This document shows, piece by piece, positions 35,999-44,508 of a stretch of DNA of 64,000 nt. The position numbers were made by a program, and so were the translations under genes. Below the pieces are notes generated by a model, which was not told where the DNA came from, made no database searches, and saw nothing but the letters and a program-made list of their open reading frames with translations. Origin of the DNA: Polaromonas sp. P2-4 (GTDB lineage Bacteria > Pseudomonadota > Gammaproteobacteria > Burkholderiales > Burkholderiaceae_C); NCBI GenBank assembly GCA_024703855.1, contig CP087965.1, positions 5,882,001 through 5,946,000 of the forward strand, read 5' to 3'. Each line of letters starts with the position of its first letter. The stretch's first letter is position 1.

Positions 35999-36676
35999 TC
36001 AATTTCTCTCTTTGGCTGCATTCGCCGCCGTGCCCTGTGTAAGCGCTATGCGCCGGCGCAACCGGGCGGCTTCCTCACTGTCACCGCCCTGCTCTGCGCG
36101 CTGGGCCTGCACATTCAGCCAGGCCAGCAAGGGGCGGCGCCAGCCTTGGGCCGAGGCGGTATCCATCGCTTGCGCAATCACGGCCGGGCTGGCTTGTCCT
36201 TTCTGGAACAACACACCGGCCGCCACCAGCTGCGACAGCGGATCGCCGATGCCCTGGACGGCCCCGGCATTGCCACCGGCAGCGGCGCGCTGTGGCTCGG
36301 GCAACAGAGCGATCGCTTGCGGCTGCACCTGGCCGCCCAAATAGTCGGCATAGGCCTGCTGCGCGGCGGTTGCGTCCTGGCGCAGTTTTTCAAAACCGGA
36401 GCAGGCCTCGAACACCAGGCTGGCCACGCGGGTGGCGCAGTGCAGCAACTCGGCCGTGGCCAGCAGATCAGCGCGGCCGGTGCGCGAGAGCTGGCGGCGC
36501 GCACGCTCCAGTTCGGCGGTTTCCACTCGTGTGTTGCCTTCCATGTAGGCGGTCACCGAACGCTCCATGGAGCCCTTGGCTTCAAGTTGCCAGTCAGGCG
36601 GTTTGGGGCCGCTGGCGCAGGCGGTGAGCAGTACAAGGCCGGCGAGCGAAAGAATGAGTTTCATGGCGCGGTTCAT
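35999..36676 (-). CDS. Lipoprotein at the end of the MCE operon
   Basis: A 225-residue lipoprotein, MNRAMKLILSLAGLVLLTACASG, with lipobox Cys in LTAC. The body is helical and Ala/Gln/Arg-rich (RARRQLSRTGRADLLATAELLHCA, SPAVIAQAMDTASAQGWRRPLLAWL). It is not the PqiC/YmbA-type auxiliary lipoprotein usually found with MCE systems. The ATG overlaps the MCE stop by 4 bp, so it belongs to the same operon. Function unknown. Confidence 0.7.
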   Translation of the reverse strand: MNRAMKLILSLAGLVLLTACASGPKPPDWQLEAKGSMERSVTAYMEGNTRVETAELERARRQLSRTGRADLLATAELLHCATRVASLVFEACSGFEKLRQDATAAQQAYADYLGGQVQPQAIALLPEPQRAAAGGNAGAVQGIGDPLSQLVAAGVLFQKGQASPAVIAQAMDTASAQGWRRPLLAWLNVQAQRAEQGGDSEEAARLRRRIALTQGTAANAAKERN

Positions 36677-37701
36677 GGCAGTTTGATCTCCGCATCGTGG
36701 GCATCCTTGGCAAAGGGCCATTTGCGGCTGATGTCATTGATCAAGCCTTCCACCTTGCGCAAATTGGCCTCGACATCGGCGCGCAGGGCGCCCAGGTCGG
36801 CCGTGGCGTCTTTGGCGTTGGCGCTTATGGCCTGGGCATCCTGCAACACCGCATCTACCTTCTTCAGGCTGCTGCGCGCTTCGCCCAGCATGGTGTTGAG
36901 CTGCACGATGGTGGCACGCGTTTCGGGCATCACGCCCTTCTCGCCAAACACCTGGGTGTCGGTCTTGGCGGCCAGGCCGTCGAGTTTGGTCAGCAGCGCA
37001 TTGGTGCGGTCCAGCGTGGCAGCGAACTTTTTCGCCTCCGCTTCGCTGCCCAGCAACACCGTCAGCGCGCCGCCCGGGCCGTTAAGCCTTTCGGTCAGGG
37101 TTTGCAGGTTGGCCAGGCTAACCCCCACGGAGCCGCTGCTGCCGGTCAGGTTGTTGAGGTTCTCGAGCAGATCCTTGGCGGCGCTAATGACTTTGGGGAT
37201 TTCCGCGCTGGCGTCGCCCTGCAGCACCGTGCGCACGGCGCCATCGGGCAGCGCCGGGTCGTTGAGCAGGCCGGTGTAGGCGCGGATGTTGGGGCCGCCC
37301 ACAATGCCGCGCACCAGCGTAAAGACGCTGGTGGTGCGCAGCCAGTGGGCATCCTTGCTGGTCACATCCACCAGAATGCGGGCCTTGCCATCCTCTGCCA
37401 GTTCGATGCGTCGCACGCGGCCAATCGGAAAACCCGCAAACGTCAGGTCCATGCCGACCACCACGCCTTCGGAATCCTCTGCTATCAGCACCAGTCTTTG
37501 CGTGGCGTCAAACGCGCCACGGGCATACAGCACAAAGAGCGCCGAGCCGCACACCAGCAGCAGCATAAAGATCAACAAGAGCCGGGCCTTGAACTCCAGG
37601 TTGGCCACCTGCACCGGTGAGGAGGCCGATGCACGTGCCGGCTGCAGCGGGTCCGACGGATCGGAGTCCGGCGGGGTGGAGGGATCGTGGGGTGAACTCA
37701 T
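36673..37701 (-). CDS. MCE-domain (MlaD-like) lipid transport protein
   Basis: A 342-residue periplasmic substrate-binding protein of the MlaD type. It has a Ser/Pro-rich cytosolic tail, one membrane anchor (FKARLLLIFMLLLVCGSALFVLYARGAF) and an MCE domain (LIAEDSEGVVVGMDLTFAGFPIGRVRRIELAEDGKARILVDV), then a long helical segment (LANLQTLTERLNGPGG, LRADVEANLRKVEGLINDI). It should work with the MlaE permease 20 bp upstream in phospholipid or similar transport across the envelope. Confidence 0.88.
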   Translation of the reverse strand: MSSPHDPSTPPDSDPSDPLQPARASASSPVQVANLEFKARLLLIFMLLLVCGSALFVLYARGAFDATQRLVLIAEDSEGVVVGMDLTFAGFPIGRVRRIELAEDGKARILVDVTSKDAHWLRTTSVFTLVRGIVGGPNIRAYTGLLNDPALPDGAVRTVLQGDASAEIPKVISAAKDLLENLNNLTGSSGSVGVSLANLQTLTERLNGPGGALTVLLGSEAEAKKFAATLDRTNALLTKLDGLAAKTDTQVFGEKGVMPETRATIVQLNTMLGEARSSLKKVDAVLQDAQAISANAKDATADLGALRADVEANLRKVEGLINDISRKWPFAKDAHDAEIKLP

Positions 37702-37720
37702 GGGTGTGCGGTTTCCAGGG

Positions 37721-38524
37721 TCAATAGTAGTTGCCGACCAGCGAAGCCACTTCGATCAGCAAAATCACGGCGAACATGCGGACCAGCCCGCGCATTTCGG
37801 CGCTGGTGCGCACGCTGGCACCGCCCAGGCCGTACAAGGCCGAGGCCATCGGAATCAGCGACACGGCCAGGCAGAAAAACAGGGTTTTGAGGACAAAGAT
37901 CAAGGTCACTGCGGGGCTGAACACCTGGCCAAAAAGGCGGGTGTAGGCTGCCAGGCCCGACAGGGTAAAGCCATACGTCGCCAGGTAGGCCACCACCAGT
38001 GCCACCACGCTGCTCAGCGCCGCCAGCGTGATGCCGGAAAACATGCCAGCCACCACCCGCGGCAGCACCTCGCGTCGCACCGGCTCGATGCCGCGCCGCC
38101 GCATCTCGTCGAGCTCGCCGCTGGCCTGCATCGCCGTGAGTTCGGCGCCGTCGGGGATGGTGCAGCGCAGCGCCACAAACAGCGCTGCGGTCAGGGGAAT
38201 CAGCTCCAGCACCAAGACGCGGATGACGACCTGCAGCGCGTATTGCGACAAGCCATAGCTCAGCGCCGTGACCAGCACGATGCGCGTGAGCACCACGGTG
38301 ACCAGCGCACACAGCACGGTAAACCCCAGCAGGATGGGCGCGGTATTGATATAGATGTGGCGCGACAACACCACGCGGCTTTCGCGGCTGTAGCTCGACG
38401 GCGACAGCGTCAGCACCAGGATCATGGCGCCCAGGTGCACCAAGCGCCACCACTCCACAAGCCAGTGCTGTGCAGCCTGGCCTGCTTGCGTCAATCGACT
38501 TTGCAGCGGATCCCTTGAAGTCAT
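37721..38524 (-). CDS. MlaE-type ABC transporter permease
   Basis: A 267-residue permease with five to six helices. It has the MlaE signature LTAALFVALRCTIPDGAELTAMQASGELDEMRRRGIEPVRREVLPRVVAGMFSG and LKTLFFCLAVSLIPMA. MTSRDPLQSRL at 38524 is taken as the start; earlier in-frame ATGs give an unlikely basic extension. The usual ATPase (MlaF) gene is not between this gene and the MCE gene and is not seen elsewhere in the window. Confidence 0.85.
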   Translation of the reverse strand: MTSRDPLQSRLTQAGQAAQHWLVEWWRLVHLGAMILVLTLSPSSYSRESRVVLSRHIYINTAPILLGFTVLCALVTVVLTRIVLVTALSYGLSQYALQVVIRVLVLELIPLTAALFVALRCTIPDGAELTAMQASGELDEMRRRGIEPVRREVLPRVVAGMFSGITLAALSSVVALVVAYLATYGFTLSGLAAYTRLFGQVFSPAVTLIFVLKTLFFCLAVSLIPMASALYGLGGASVRTSAEMRGLVRMFAVILLIEVASLVGNYY

Positions 38525-38660
38525 CCAACCATGATAACTGTGGGCTGCGCAATGCCTGTAGGATGAGCATGCGTTTTTCATCGCTGCCTTACCCCTTACT
38601 TTATCGCCCTCCATCCTTTTCACCTTCTTCACTTTCCTCACCCATTTTCAACACACCCAC

Positions 38661-39314
38661 ATGGATATTCACACCTGGACCGCTTACTTGATCGCCTCCA
38701 TCCTGATCGCAATTTCCCCGGGCTCGGGGGCGGTTCTGGCGATGAGCCATGGACTGAGCTACGGCGTTAAACGCACGCAGGCCACCATCGTCGGGCTGCA
38801 GGCCGGTTTGCTGATGATCCTGCTGGTTGCCGGCGCAGGTGTTGGCTCGCTGCTGCTGGCATCCGAGCTGGCTTTCAGCATTGTCAAAACCCTGGGAGCC
38901 ACCTACCTGATTTACATCGGCTGGTCGCAGTGGCGTTCATCGGATGCCATCATGCCGGATGATGTGGGTGCCCTGGCAAACGAAGCAAGCGTTCCGTCAC
39001 CGCGCAAACGCTGCCTCACCGGCCTGCTGACCAATGCGACCAACCCCAAAGGAATCCTCTTCATGGTGGCCGTGCTGCCCCAGTTCATCAGCCAGAGCCG
39101 CCCGCTGTGGCTCCAGCTGCTGGTGATTGCCGTGACCACGCTTGCAGGTGGACACCGTGGTGATGCACGGCTATGCATTTGCGGCCAGCAGGCTGCAAAC
39201 GCTGTTTAAAAATGCCCGTGCCATCAAGCTGCAGAACCGCCTGTTTGGCGGCCTGCTCATGGCGGTGGGCGCGGGCCTCTTTTCGTCAAGCGCGGCCAGC
39301 AGGCGGTGCATTAG
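38661..39314 (+). CDS. LysE/RhtB-family amino-acid exporter (two frameshifts)
   Basis: About 218 residues when repaired: MDIHTWTAYLIASILIAISPGSGAVLAMSHGLSYGVKR, GLQAGLLMILLVAGAGVGSLLLASELAFSIVKTLGATYLIYIGWSQWRS, GLLTNATNPKGILFMVAVLPQF and a final GLFFVKRGQQAVH. Helix layout and ISPGPG-like motif are typical of RhtB exporters. Slips near 39140 (extra base) and 39280 (a T lost from a T-run). The stop codon at 39312-39314 coincides with the left end of MITE-like element B. Confidence 0.8.
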
Positions 39315-39478
39315 TACTGCAACCCGAAAATATCGAAACATGAAAGCGCGTCTTTGCACCCATGACGGCGTTGCAACCCTTGCGAAGGCGCATAGCCTTC
39401 GCTGCGGCTTGCGCCTTGCCCTGGGCACGAATCCATCACTTTCATTGTGTTTCGCTACTTCCAGGTTGCAGTACTAGG
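39309..39478. repeat. MITE-like element B (170 bp)
   Basis: Ends CATTAGTACTGCAACCC and (complement) CCTAGTACTGCAACCTGG. Inside are ATGAAAGCGCGTCTTT on the left and AATCCATCACTTTCAT on the right, as in element A at 31856. A central hairpin AAGGCGCATAGCCTTCG is present. It overlaps the stop of the LysE gene. Confidence 0.65.
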
Positions 39479-39488
39479 CTTTTCACAT

Positions 39489-39537
39489 GCTATTAAAACA
39501 ATAGCTGCTTGCGCCCGTAAATAAAGGGCTAGAGGCC
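39489..39537 (+). repeat. Two-hairpin intergenic repeat, copy 6
   Basis: GCTATTAAAACAATAGC, TGCTTGCGCCC, then GGGCTAGAGGCC. One of the best-conserved copies; it follows MITE-like element B by 10 bp. Confidence 0.8.
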
Positions 39538-39569
39538 AAAATCATCCTCATCCCTGCTAAAACACGCGT

Positions 39570-41021
39570 TCAGACCGGATGTTTCGGACCCTGTGCCGAC
39601 ACGATGGCCGCCAGCTTGCGCAGCGCGTCATCGGCCTGGCTGGAAAACGGGAAGCCGCAACTGATGCGCAGGAAATGGTCAAAGCGGCTGGAGTTGGAAA
39701 ACATCGAGCCCGGCGCCACCCGGATGCCTTGCTGGAGGGCGGCGTCAAACACGGTTTGCGCAGGTGTTCCGGGTGGCAACTCCACCCACAGCAGCATGCT
39801 GCCGCTGGGCACCGTGAGCCGGGTGCCCGCCGGGAAGTAGGCCGCAATCGCCTCGGCCATCTGCTCGCGCTGCGCATTGAGCAGGCGGCGCAGACGGACC
39901 ATGTGACGGTCGTAGGCGCTCGAGGCCATGAATTCGGCCACCGTGATTTGGGCCAGCGCTTCGTTGGAGCGGCTTTGCGCGTACTTGAGCATCTGGATGC
40001 GGGCCTGCCAGCGCCCACCGGTTATCCAGCCCAGGCGCAGGCCGGGCGCCAGTATTTTGCGCAGCGACGCGCAATAAATCACAGAGCCGCTGCGGTCCCA
40101 GGCCTTGGCCGCCTTCAGCGGAATGTCGTCATGGCCCAGCGCGCCGTAGGTGTCGTCTTCAATCAGCGCCACCTGCTGGCGCTCACACAACTCGACCAGC
40201 CTTGCCTTGTCGGCGTCCGGCATCACGCTGCTCAGCGGGTTATGGAAATTGGGCATCACGACCACGGCCTTGATCTTGTCGTGCGTTTGAAATGCGAGAT
40301 CGAGCGCCTCCACGGAAATGCCCAGCTTGGGACTGGTGGGAATCTCCAGCGCACGCAGGCCCAGGCTTTCAAGAATTTGCAGCAAGCCGTAGTAAGTGGG
40401 TGATTCGACGGCGACGGTGTCGCCTGGCTGCGTCACCGCACGCAGTGCGATGTTGAGCGCTTCAATACAGCCATGCGTGATAACGATCTCCTCCGCCGAC
40501 AGCTGCATACCTGCGGCCAGTGCCCGCCGGGCCAGCACGGCCTTCAGCGGTGAGTCGCTGGGCGAATCCACCGCGCTCACGAGCAGGTGGGGATGCTTGC
40601 GCAAGGCCCGGGTGGCCGCGTTCTTCAGAGCCTCGGCCGGGTACATTTCGGGCGAGCCGTAAGCGGCGGCCAGGTTGGTGACCAGCGGGTACACCTCGCA
40701 TTTGGCCACGTAGTCCGAGACACGGTCATGGATGCCGACATACTGCGCCGGATCCAGCTTGCGGCCGGGCTCCGGCTCGCTGGGCGGCTGCAGGTCAACG
40801 CGGCGCCGCTTGAGCACAAAGTAGCCCGAGCGGGGACGCGCTTCCAGCAAGCCCTCGTCTTCGAGCGTGTGGCAGGCCTCGACGGCAGTCGACAGGCTGA
40901 CCTGGTGCAGCCGGGTCAGAGCCCGGACCGAGGGCATGCGCTGGCCGGGCAGCAAAACACCCGACTGGATGGCTTGCCGGTAGTGGCTGGAAAGCCGGAG
41001 GTAAAGCGGTTGTGCGTCCAT
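39570..41021 (-). CDS. MocR-type regulator (GntR HTH fused to aminotransferase fold)
   Basis: A 483-residue PLP-dependent regulator. Residues 1-75 form a GntR winged helix (QPLYLRLSSHYRQAIQSGVLLPGQRMPSVRALTRLHQVSLSTAVEACHTLEDEGLLEARPRSGYFV). The rest is a class I aminotransferase domain with SPTYYGLLQ, IEDDTYGALG and the PLP-Lys in YCASLRKILAPGLRLGW. Members control vitamin, GABA or amino-acid genes. It faces the DUF2917 gene across a 200-bp spacer, so that gene is a likely target. MDAQPLYLRL at 41021 is the family-like start. Confidence 0.9.
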   Translation of the reverse strand: MDAQPLYLRLSSHYRQAIQSGVLLPGQRMPSVRALTRLHQVSLSTAVEACHTLEDEGLLEARPRSGYFVLKRRRVDLQPPSEPEPGRKLDPAQYVGIHDRVSDYVAKCEVYPLVTNLAAAYGSPEMYPAEALKNAATRALRKHPHLLVSAVDSPSDSPLKAVLARRALAAGMQLSAEEIVITHGCIEALNIALRAVTQPGDTVAVESPTYYGLLQILESLGLRALEIPTSPKLGISVEALDLAFQTHDKIKAVVVMPNFHNPLSSVMPDADKARLVELCERQQVALIEDDTYGALGHDDIPLKAAKAWDRSGSVIYCASLRKILAPGLRLGWITGGRWQARIQMLKYAQSRSNEALAQITVAEFMASSAYDRHMVRLRRLLNAQREQMAEAIAAYFPAGTRLTVPSGSMLLWVELPPGTPAQTVFDAALQQGIRVAPGSMFSNSSRFDHFLRISCGFPFSSQADDALRKLAAIVSAQGPKHPV

Positions 41022-41221
41022 AAGCCAGATAAAACCAGATGATCCGTGAAGGGAGAGTGGCGGCACAGCCACAGATGGGTCGGAATCGGACCATAACAGA
41101 TGAATTAAAAGGCATCTGTACCGATACAGAAAGGCCAGGATTGCCTCTGTCGGGAAAGTAGCCCTCTCACTAACCTAGGAGCTCCCGTTCCCGCTTTCCT
41201 GCTTTCCTGAATGGAGCCCCC

Positions 41222-41587
41222 ATGCAAGCCCACCCTGATCTTCAGCACCCCGTCCAGCTCGGCGCTGGCGAATCCCTGGTTTTTCGAACCAAAGCGGGGA
41301 GCTCCCTGATCAGCACCTCAGGCAGCCTGGTCGTGACCGGCACGCCACTCTGGCTGGGCGAGCAGGTCTTTCGTGCCAGGATGCCGCTAGAGCCGGGCCA
41401 GGTGCACGCCATCGCCGAGGGCGGTTGGATCACGCTGACGGCCGGCCCGCATGGCGGCACCGCTCGCCTGGCACACCCGCAAGGCCGCCTGGGCTTCATG
41501 GCCGTGCTGCGCCATGCGGGCAAGAGGCTTCTGGCCATCGCCAAAACAGCGCGTACCGGGCCCGCCGTTGAATCCGCCAACCTTTGA
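41222..41587 (+). CDS. DUF2917 family protein
   Basis: A 121-residue cupin-like small protein: LQLGAGESLVFRTKAGSSLISTSGSLVVTGTPLWLGEQVFRARMPLEPGQVHAIAEGGWITLTAG is the DUF2917 core, followed by a basic tail. Divergent from the MocR gene and probably under its control; 14 bp upstream of the tautomerase gene, so the two likely form one operon. Function unknown. Confidence 0.8.
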   Translation: MQAHPDLQHPVQLGAGESLVFRTKAGSSLISTSGSLVVTGTPLWLGEQVFRARMPLEPGQVHAIAEGGWITLTAGPHGGTARLAHPQGRLGFMAVLRHAGKRLLAIAKTARTGPAVESANL

Positions 41588-41601
41588 ACTCTGGAGATAA
41601 C

Positions 41602-42007
41602 ATGCCTTTTATTAGAAGCGCCGTGAAACGCGGCACCCAGCCTGCGCAAAAGCAGGCCATCGTCGATGGAATCCATCAGGCGCTGGTGGACAGCATAGGC
41701 ATGCCGCCTGACGAACTGTTCAACCTGGTCACCGAGTACGAGCCCGAGGACTTTTCTACGACAGGCGGTTCAACGGAATTGCGCGCTCCGACAAGCTCGT
41801 CGTCATCGAAATCACGCTGCGCCGCGGACGCAGCGACGCCATGAAAAAGCCCTTTACGCCAGCATTGCCGCCAATCTGGAGAAGCTGGCGGGCATCCCGC
41901 CCGGGGACGTCTTCATTTTCATGCACGAAAACGATTACTCCGACTGGTCCGTCGGCAACGGCCAGTTCGCGATGGCCATTGTTCAGCAAAGAGGCTCTGA
42001 TTTCTGA
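41602..42007 (+). CDS. Tautomerase-family protein (two frameshifts)
   Basis: Repaired length is about 134 residues: MPFIRSAVKRGTQPAQKQAIVDGIHQALVDSIGMPPDELFNLVTEYEPEDFFYDRRF, IARSDKLVVIEITLRRGRSDAMKKALYASI and GIPPGDVFIFMHENDYSDWSVGNGQFAM. Pro2, the catalytic N-terminal proline after Met removal, is present. The frame slips in a T-run near 41754 and near 41851 (one G lost). CTGGAGA precedes the ATG. It resembles two-domain tautomerases of the 4-oxalocrotonate group. Confidence 0.8.
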
Positions 42008-42040
42008 CACCACCGCCCCGTGGATAGCGGACGCCCCGCC

Positions 42041-43206
42041 TCAGTTGGGCCGCAGACGTATCAGCTTGCCATTGCGGCTGTCAGTCAGCACATAAAGCAG
42101 GCCATCGGGGCCTTGCTTCACGTCGTGAATGCGCTCGCCCACATCGGCCAAGAGCTGGCTTTCATGAAGCACCTTGCCACCGTAGGGCGCAGACAGTTCA
42201 ATGCGGTCCAGGTAGGCGAACTTGAGTGAGCCCACAAACAGGTTGCCTTGCCAGGCCTTGCCGTAGCGCTCGCTGGTCAAGAAAACCATGCCCGAGGGGG
42301 CAATCGACGGCACCCAGTAATGCAGCGGCTGCTCCATGCCGGCCTTGCTCGTCAGGCCTTCGCCGATCTTGCCACCGCCATAGTTTTCGCCATAGGTAAT
42401 GACCGGCCAGCCGTAGTTGGCACCGGCCTTGGGAAGATTGATTTCGTCGCCGCCCTGCGGCCCGTGCTCATGCATCCAGAACGTGCCGTCCGGCGCAAGC
42501 GCCGCGCCCTGGGCGTTGCGATGGCCGTAGCTCCAGATTTCAGGCAAGGCACCGGCGTTACCGACAAAGGGGTTGTCTTTGGGCACCGAGCCGTCTTTGT
42601 TGATGCGCACGATCTTGCCGTGGTGGTTGTCCAGCTTCTGCGCATCTTCCTTGCGCGAAAAGCGATCGCCTAGCGTCAGAAACAGCTTGCCGTCGGGCTG
42701 GCCATTCACGCCAGGGTTGCGGCCTTCAACAATGCGACAACCAAAGTGCGCCGAGCTGGCAAATTTGGGCTTTTGGCTGAAAATGACTTTCACGCCTTCC
42801 AACCGGGCGTAGTCTGCGCTCAAGGTGGCGCGCGCCAGCGCCGTGCTATTGCCATTGCCGTTTCCTGTGGAAGCGGGCTCGGAAAAGCAGAAATAAATGC
42901 TGCGGTTGCGCGCAAAGTCGGCATCGAGCAGCACATCCAGCAGCCCGCCCTGCCCGCCCGCGGCGATCTCGGGCAGGCCAGTCACAGGCGCGCCCAGCTT
43001 GCCGTCCGACTGAACCACCCGAAGGCGACCCGGGCGCTCCGTAACCAAAAAGCGTCCGTCTGGCAAAAAGCCACTCCCCAGGGGTTCTGCAAGCCTGCCG
43101 CCACGGTTTCCGGGCGAACAGCTTGCGCCTGCGCTGGTTGGCCAGCCTGAAGAATTGCTATAAAAAAAATAGCTAACAGCAGACGTCCTGTATGGGCTAG
43201 AGGCAT
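42041..43206 (-). CDS. PQQ-dependent sugar (glucose/sorbosone) dehydrogenase-like, exported (one frameshift)
   Basis: About 388 residues of a soluble aldose sugar dehydrogenase (YliI-like) six-bladed propeller: PWGVAFLPDGRFLVTERPGRLRVV, ARNRSIYFCFSEP, FLTLGDRFSRKEDAQ, GHRNAQGAALAPDGTFWMHEHGPQGGDEIN, YGWPVITYGENYGG, SIAPSGMVF and HDVKQGPDGLLYVLTD. The catalytic His region (W..EHGPQGGDE) is intact. One base is lost near 43068. The N-terminal signal peptide MPLAHTGRLLLAIFFIAIL is encoded by the antisense strand of repeat copy 7. TAAGGAG precedes the ATG. Confidence 0.85.
43157..43204 (+). repeat. Two-hairpin repeat, copy 7, inside a coding sequence
   Basis: GCTATAAAAAAAATAGC then GTCCTGTATGGGCTAGAGGC. 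Read on the other strand it encodes PLAHTGRLLLAIFFIA, most of the signal peptide of the sugar dehydrogenase. Confidence 0.7.
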
Positions 43207-43498
43207 ATTTCGCTCCTTAAATGCACTCGCAGGCCTTTGAATGGAGGTTTTCAAGGTTTCAGAGTTGAAATATCCCATGCCAGGCCAACTTTTGTTCAGC
43301 TTTTTGCCGACTTGACGGAAGTGAGGCAAACGCCATGACCTTGCACCGGCCCAGCCGCTTCATATGTAAACGTAGCATTGTTACTTCCAGCCAAAGCCAC
43401 ATTCAGAATTAAGTCTTTACAAATCAATGGCTTATAAAGTCAATCTAGAAACAACATCAAATTGACGCAGGACCAGTCTTTCAAGTATCCTAGCGGCC

Positions 43499-44160
43499 AT
43501 GCGAATGATTGTCCCTGCTCTCGTCATTGCCTCTGCGGCACTGCTGGCCCTCAACGCCCAGGCAGCACCCAACAACTCCAGCGATGACATGGACAAACTG
43601 CTGGCCGACAAAGGCTTTCTGACGCAAATTGACCAGGTTCGCCAAAACGTGAGCCACAAGGCCTCCGAGCTGGTGGTCAATGCCATGGGTTTTCTGGGTG
43701 TGCCCTACAGGCGTGGCGGCAATACCGTAGAAACCGGTTTTGACTGCAGCGGTTTTGTGCGCGCCATCTATGAGCAAAGCGTAGGCCTGTTGTTGCCACG
43801 CCGCGCCGAGCAGCAGGCAGCCGCCACGCAAAGCATTGACAAAAACGATCTGCAGCCCGGCGACCTGGTATTTTTCAACACCCTGAACGCGCGTTCAGCC
43901 ATGTCGGTATTTACGTGGGCGAAGGCAAATTCATCCACTCCCCCAAACCCGGTGCCGAAGTGCGCGTTGAAAGCATGGGCGTGAGCTACTGGCAGAGCCG
44001 TTTTGACGGTGCCCGCCGCGTCGCAACACCGGGCGGTGCTGTTCATCAGGAAACCCAGCCACTGCGGATCGAAGCTCAGACGCTGACGCTACAGACCCCG
44101 GCACAGCTGGCAGCCCAGCAGCTGCTGCAATGGCAGCAGCTGGAACAGTTCAAGCGCTAA
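43499..44160 (+). CDS. NlpC/P60 cell-wall hydrolase (one frameshift)
   Basis: About 220 residues: a signal peptide MRMIVPALVIASAALLALNAQA, then an NlpC/P60 domain GVPYRRGGNTVETGFDCSGFVRAIY (nucleophile Cys), LQPGDLVFFNTLN, SHVGIYVGEGKFIHSPKPG (catalytic His pair). A Gln-rich tail follows. It should cut peptidoglycan stem peptides in the periplasm. One C is lost near 43890. Upstream 43207-43498 contains its promoter; no other gene is seen there. Confidence 0.88.
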
Positions 44161-44185
44161 ACCGCTCCAGCCCACCCCGGCGTTC

Positions 44186-44233
44186 GCTATTAATTTAGTA
44201 GCATCTTGCGCCCATTCGACGGGAGCAAGAGCC
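44186..44233 (+). repeat. Two-hairpin intergenic repeat, copy 8
   Basis: GCTATTAATTTAGTAGC, ATCTTGCGCCC, then a decayed second arm GGGAGCAAGAGCC. Confidence 0.65.
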
Positions 44234-44267
44234 ACTTTTTACACCCAATATTGGTTATTTCCGGGTT

Positions 44268-44436
44268 GGCGGCAAATCGGTGCAGCTGCCGTGCGCCACG
44301 GGAGAATCATCAAACAGCAGCTTGTGAAGCCTTCATCGCGGCCGTTGGCGATGGCACGGCCAAATGCGGTCCAGGGGAACAAGCCTTCTTGACCTTGATA
44401 TCGATGAGGCTCGCCAACTTGTCAGAAGGGGGCTCA
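44268..44436 (-). pseudogene. Mosaic lpdA remnant: three non-adjacent pieces joined
   Basis: 44268-44300 matches the 3' end of lpdA (56938-56970), 44305-44390 matches 57149-57232, and 44389-44436 matches the 5' end of lpdA (58727-58773, CTTGATATCGAT..CTTGTCAG). The pieces are in the same order and strand as in the gene, so this is a copy with two large internal deletions. Confidence 0.75.
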
Positions 44437-44508
44437 TTGGGCAACCATGGCTTTGGCACTCACGCCATCCTATCGGGCTGGCGGCAAAGTAGATGCGCTG
44501 AAATGCCC

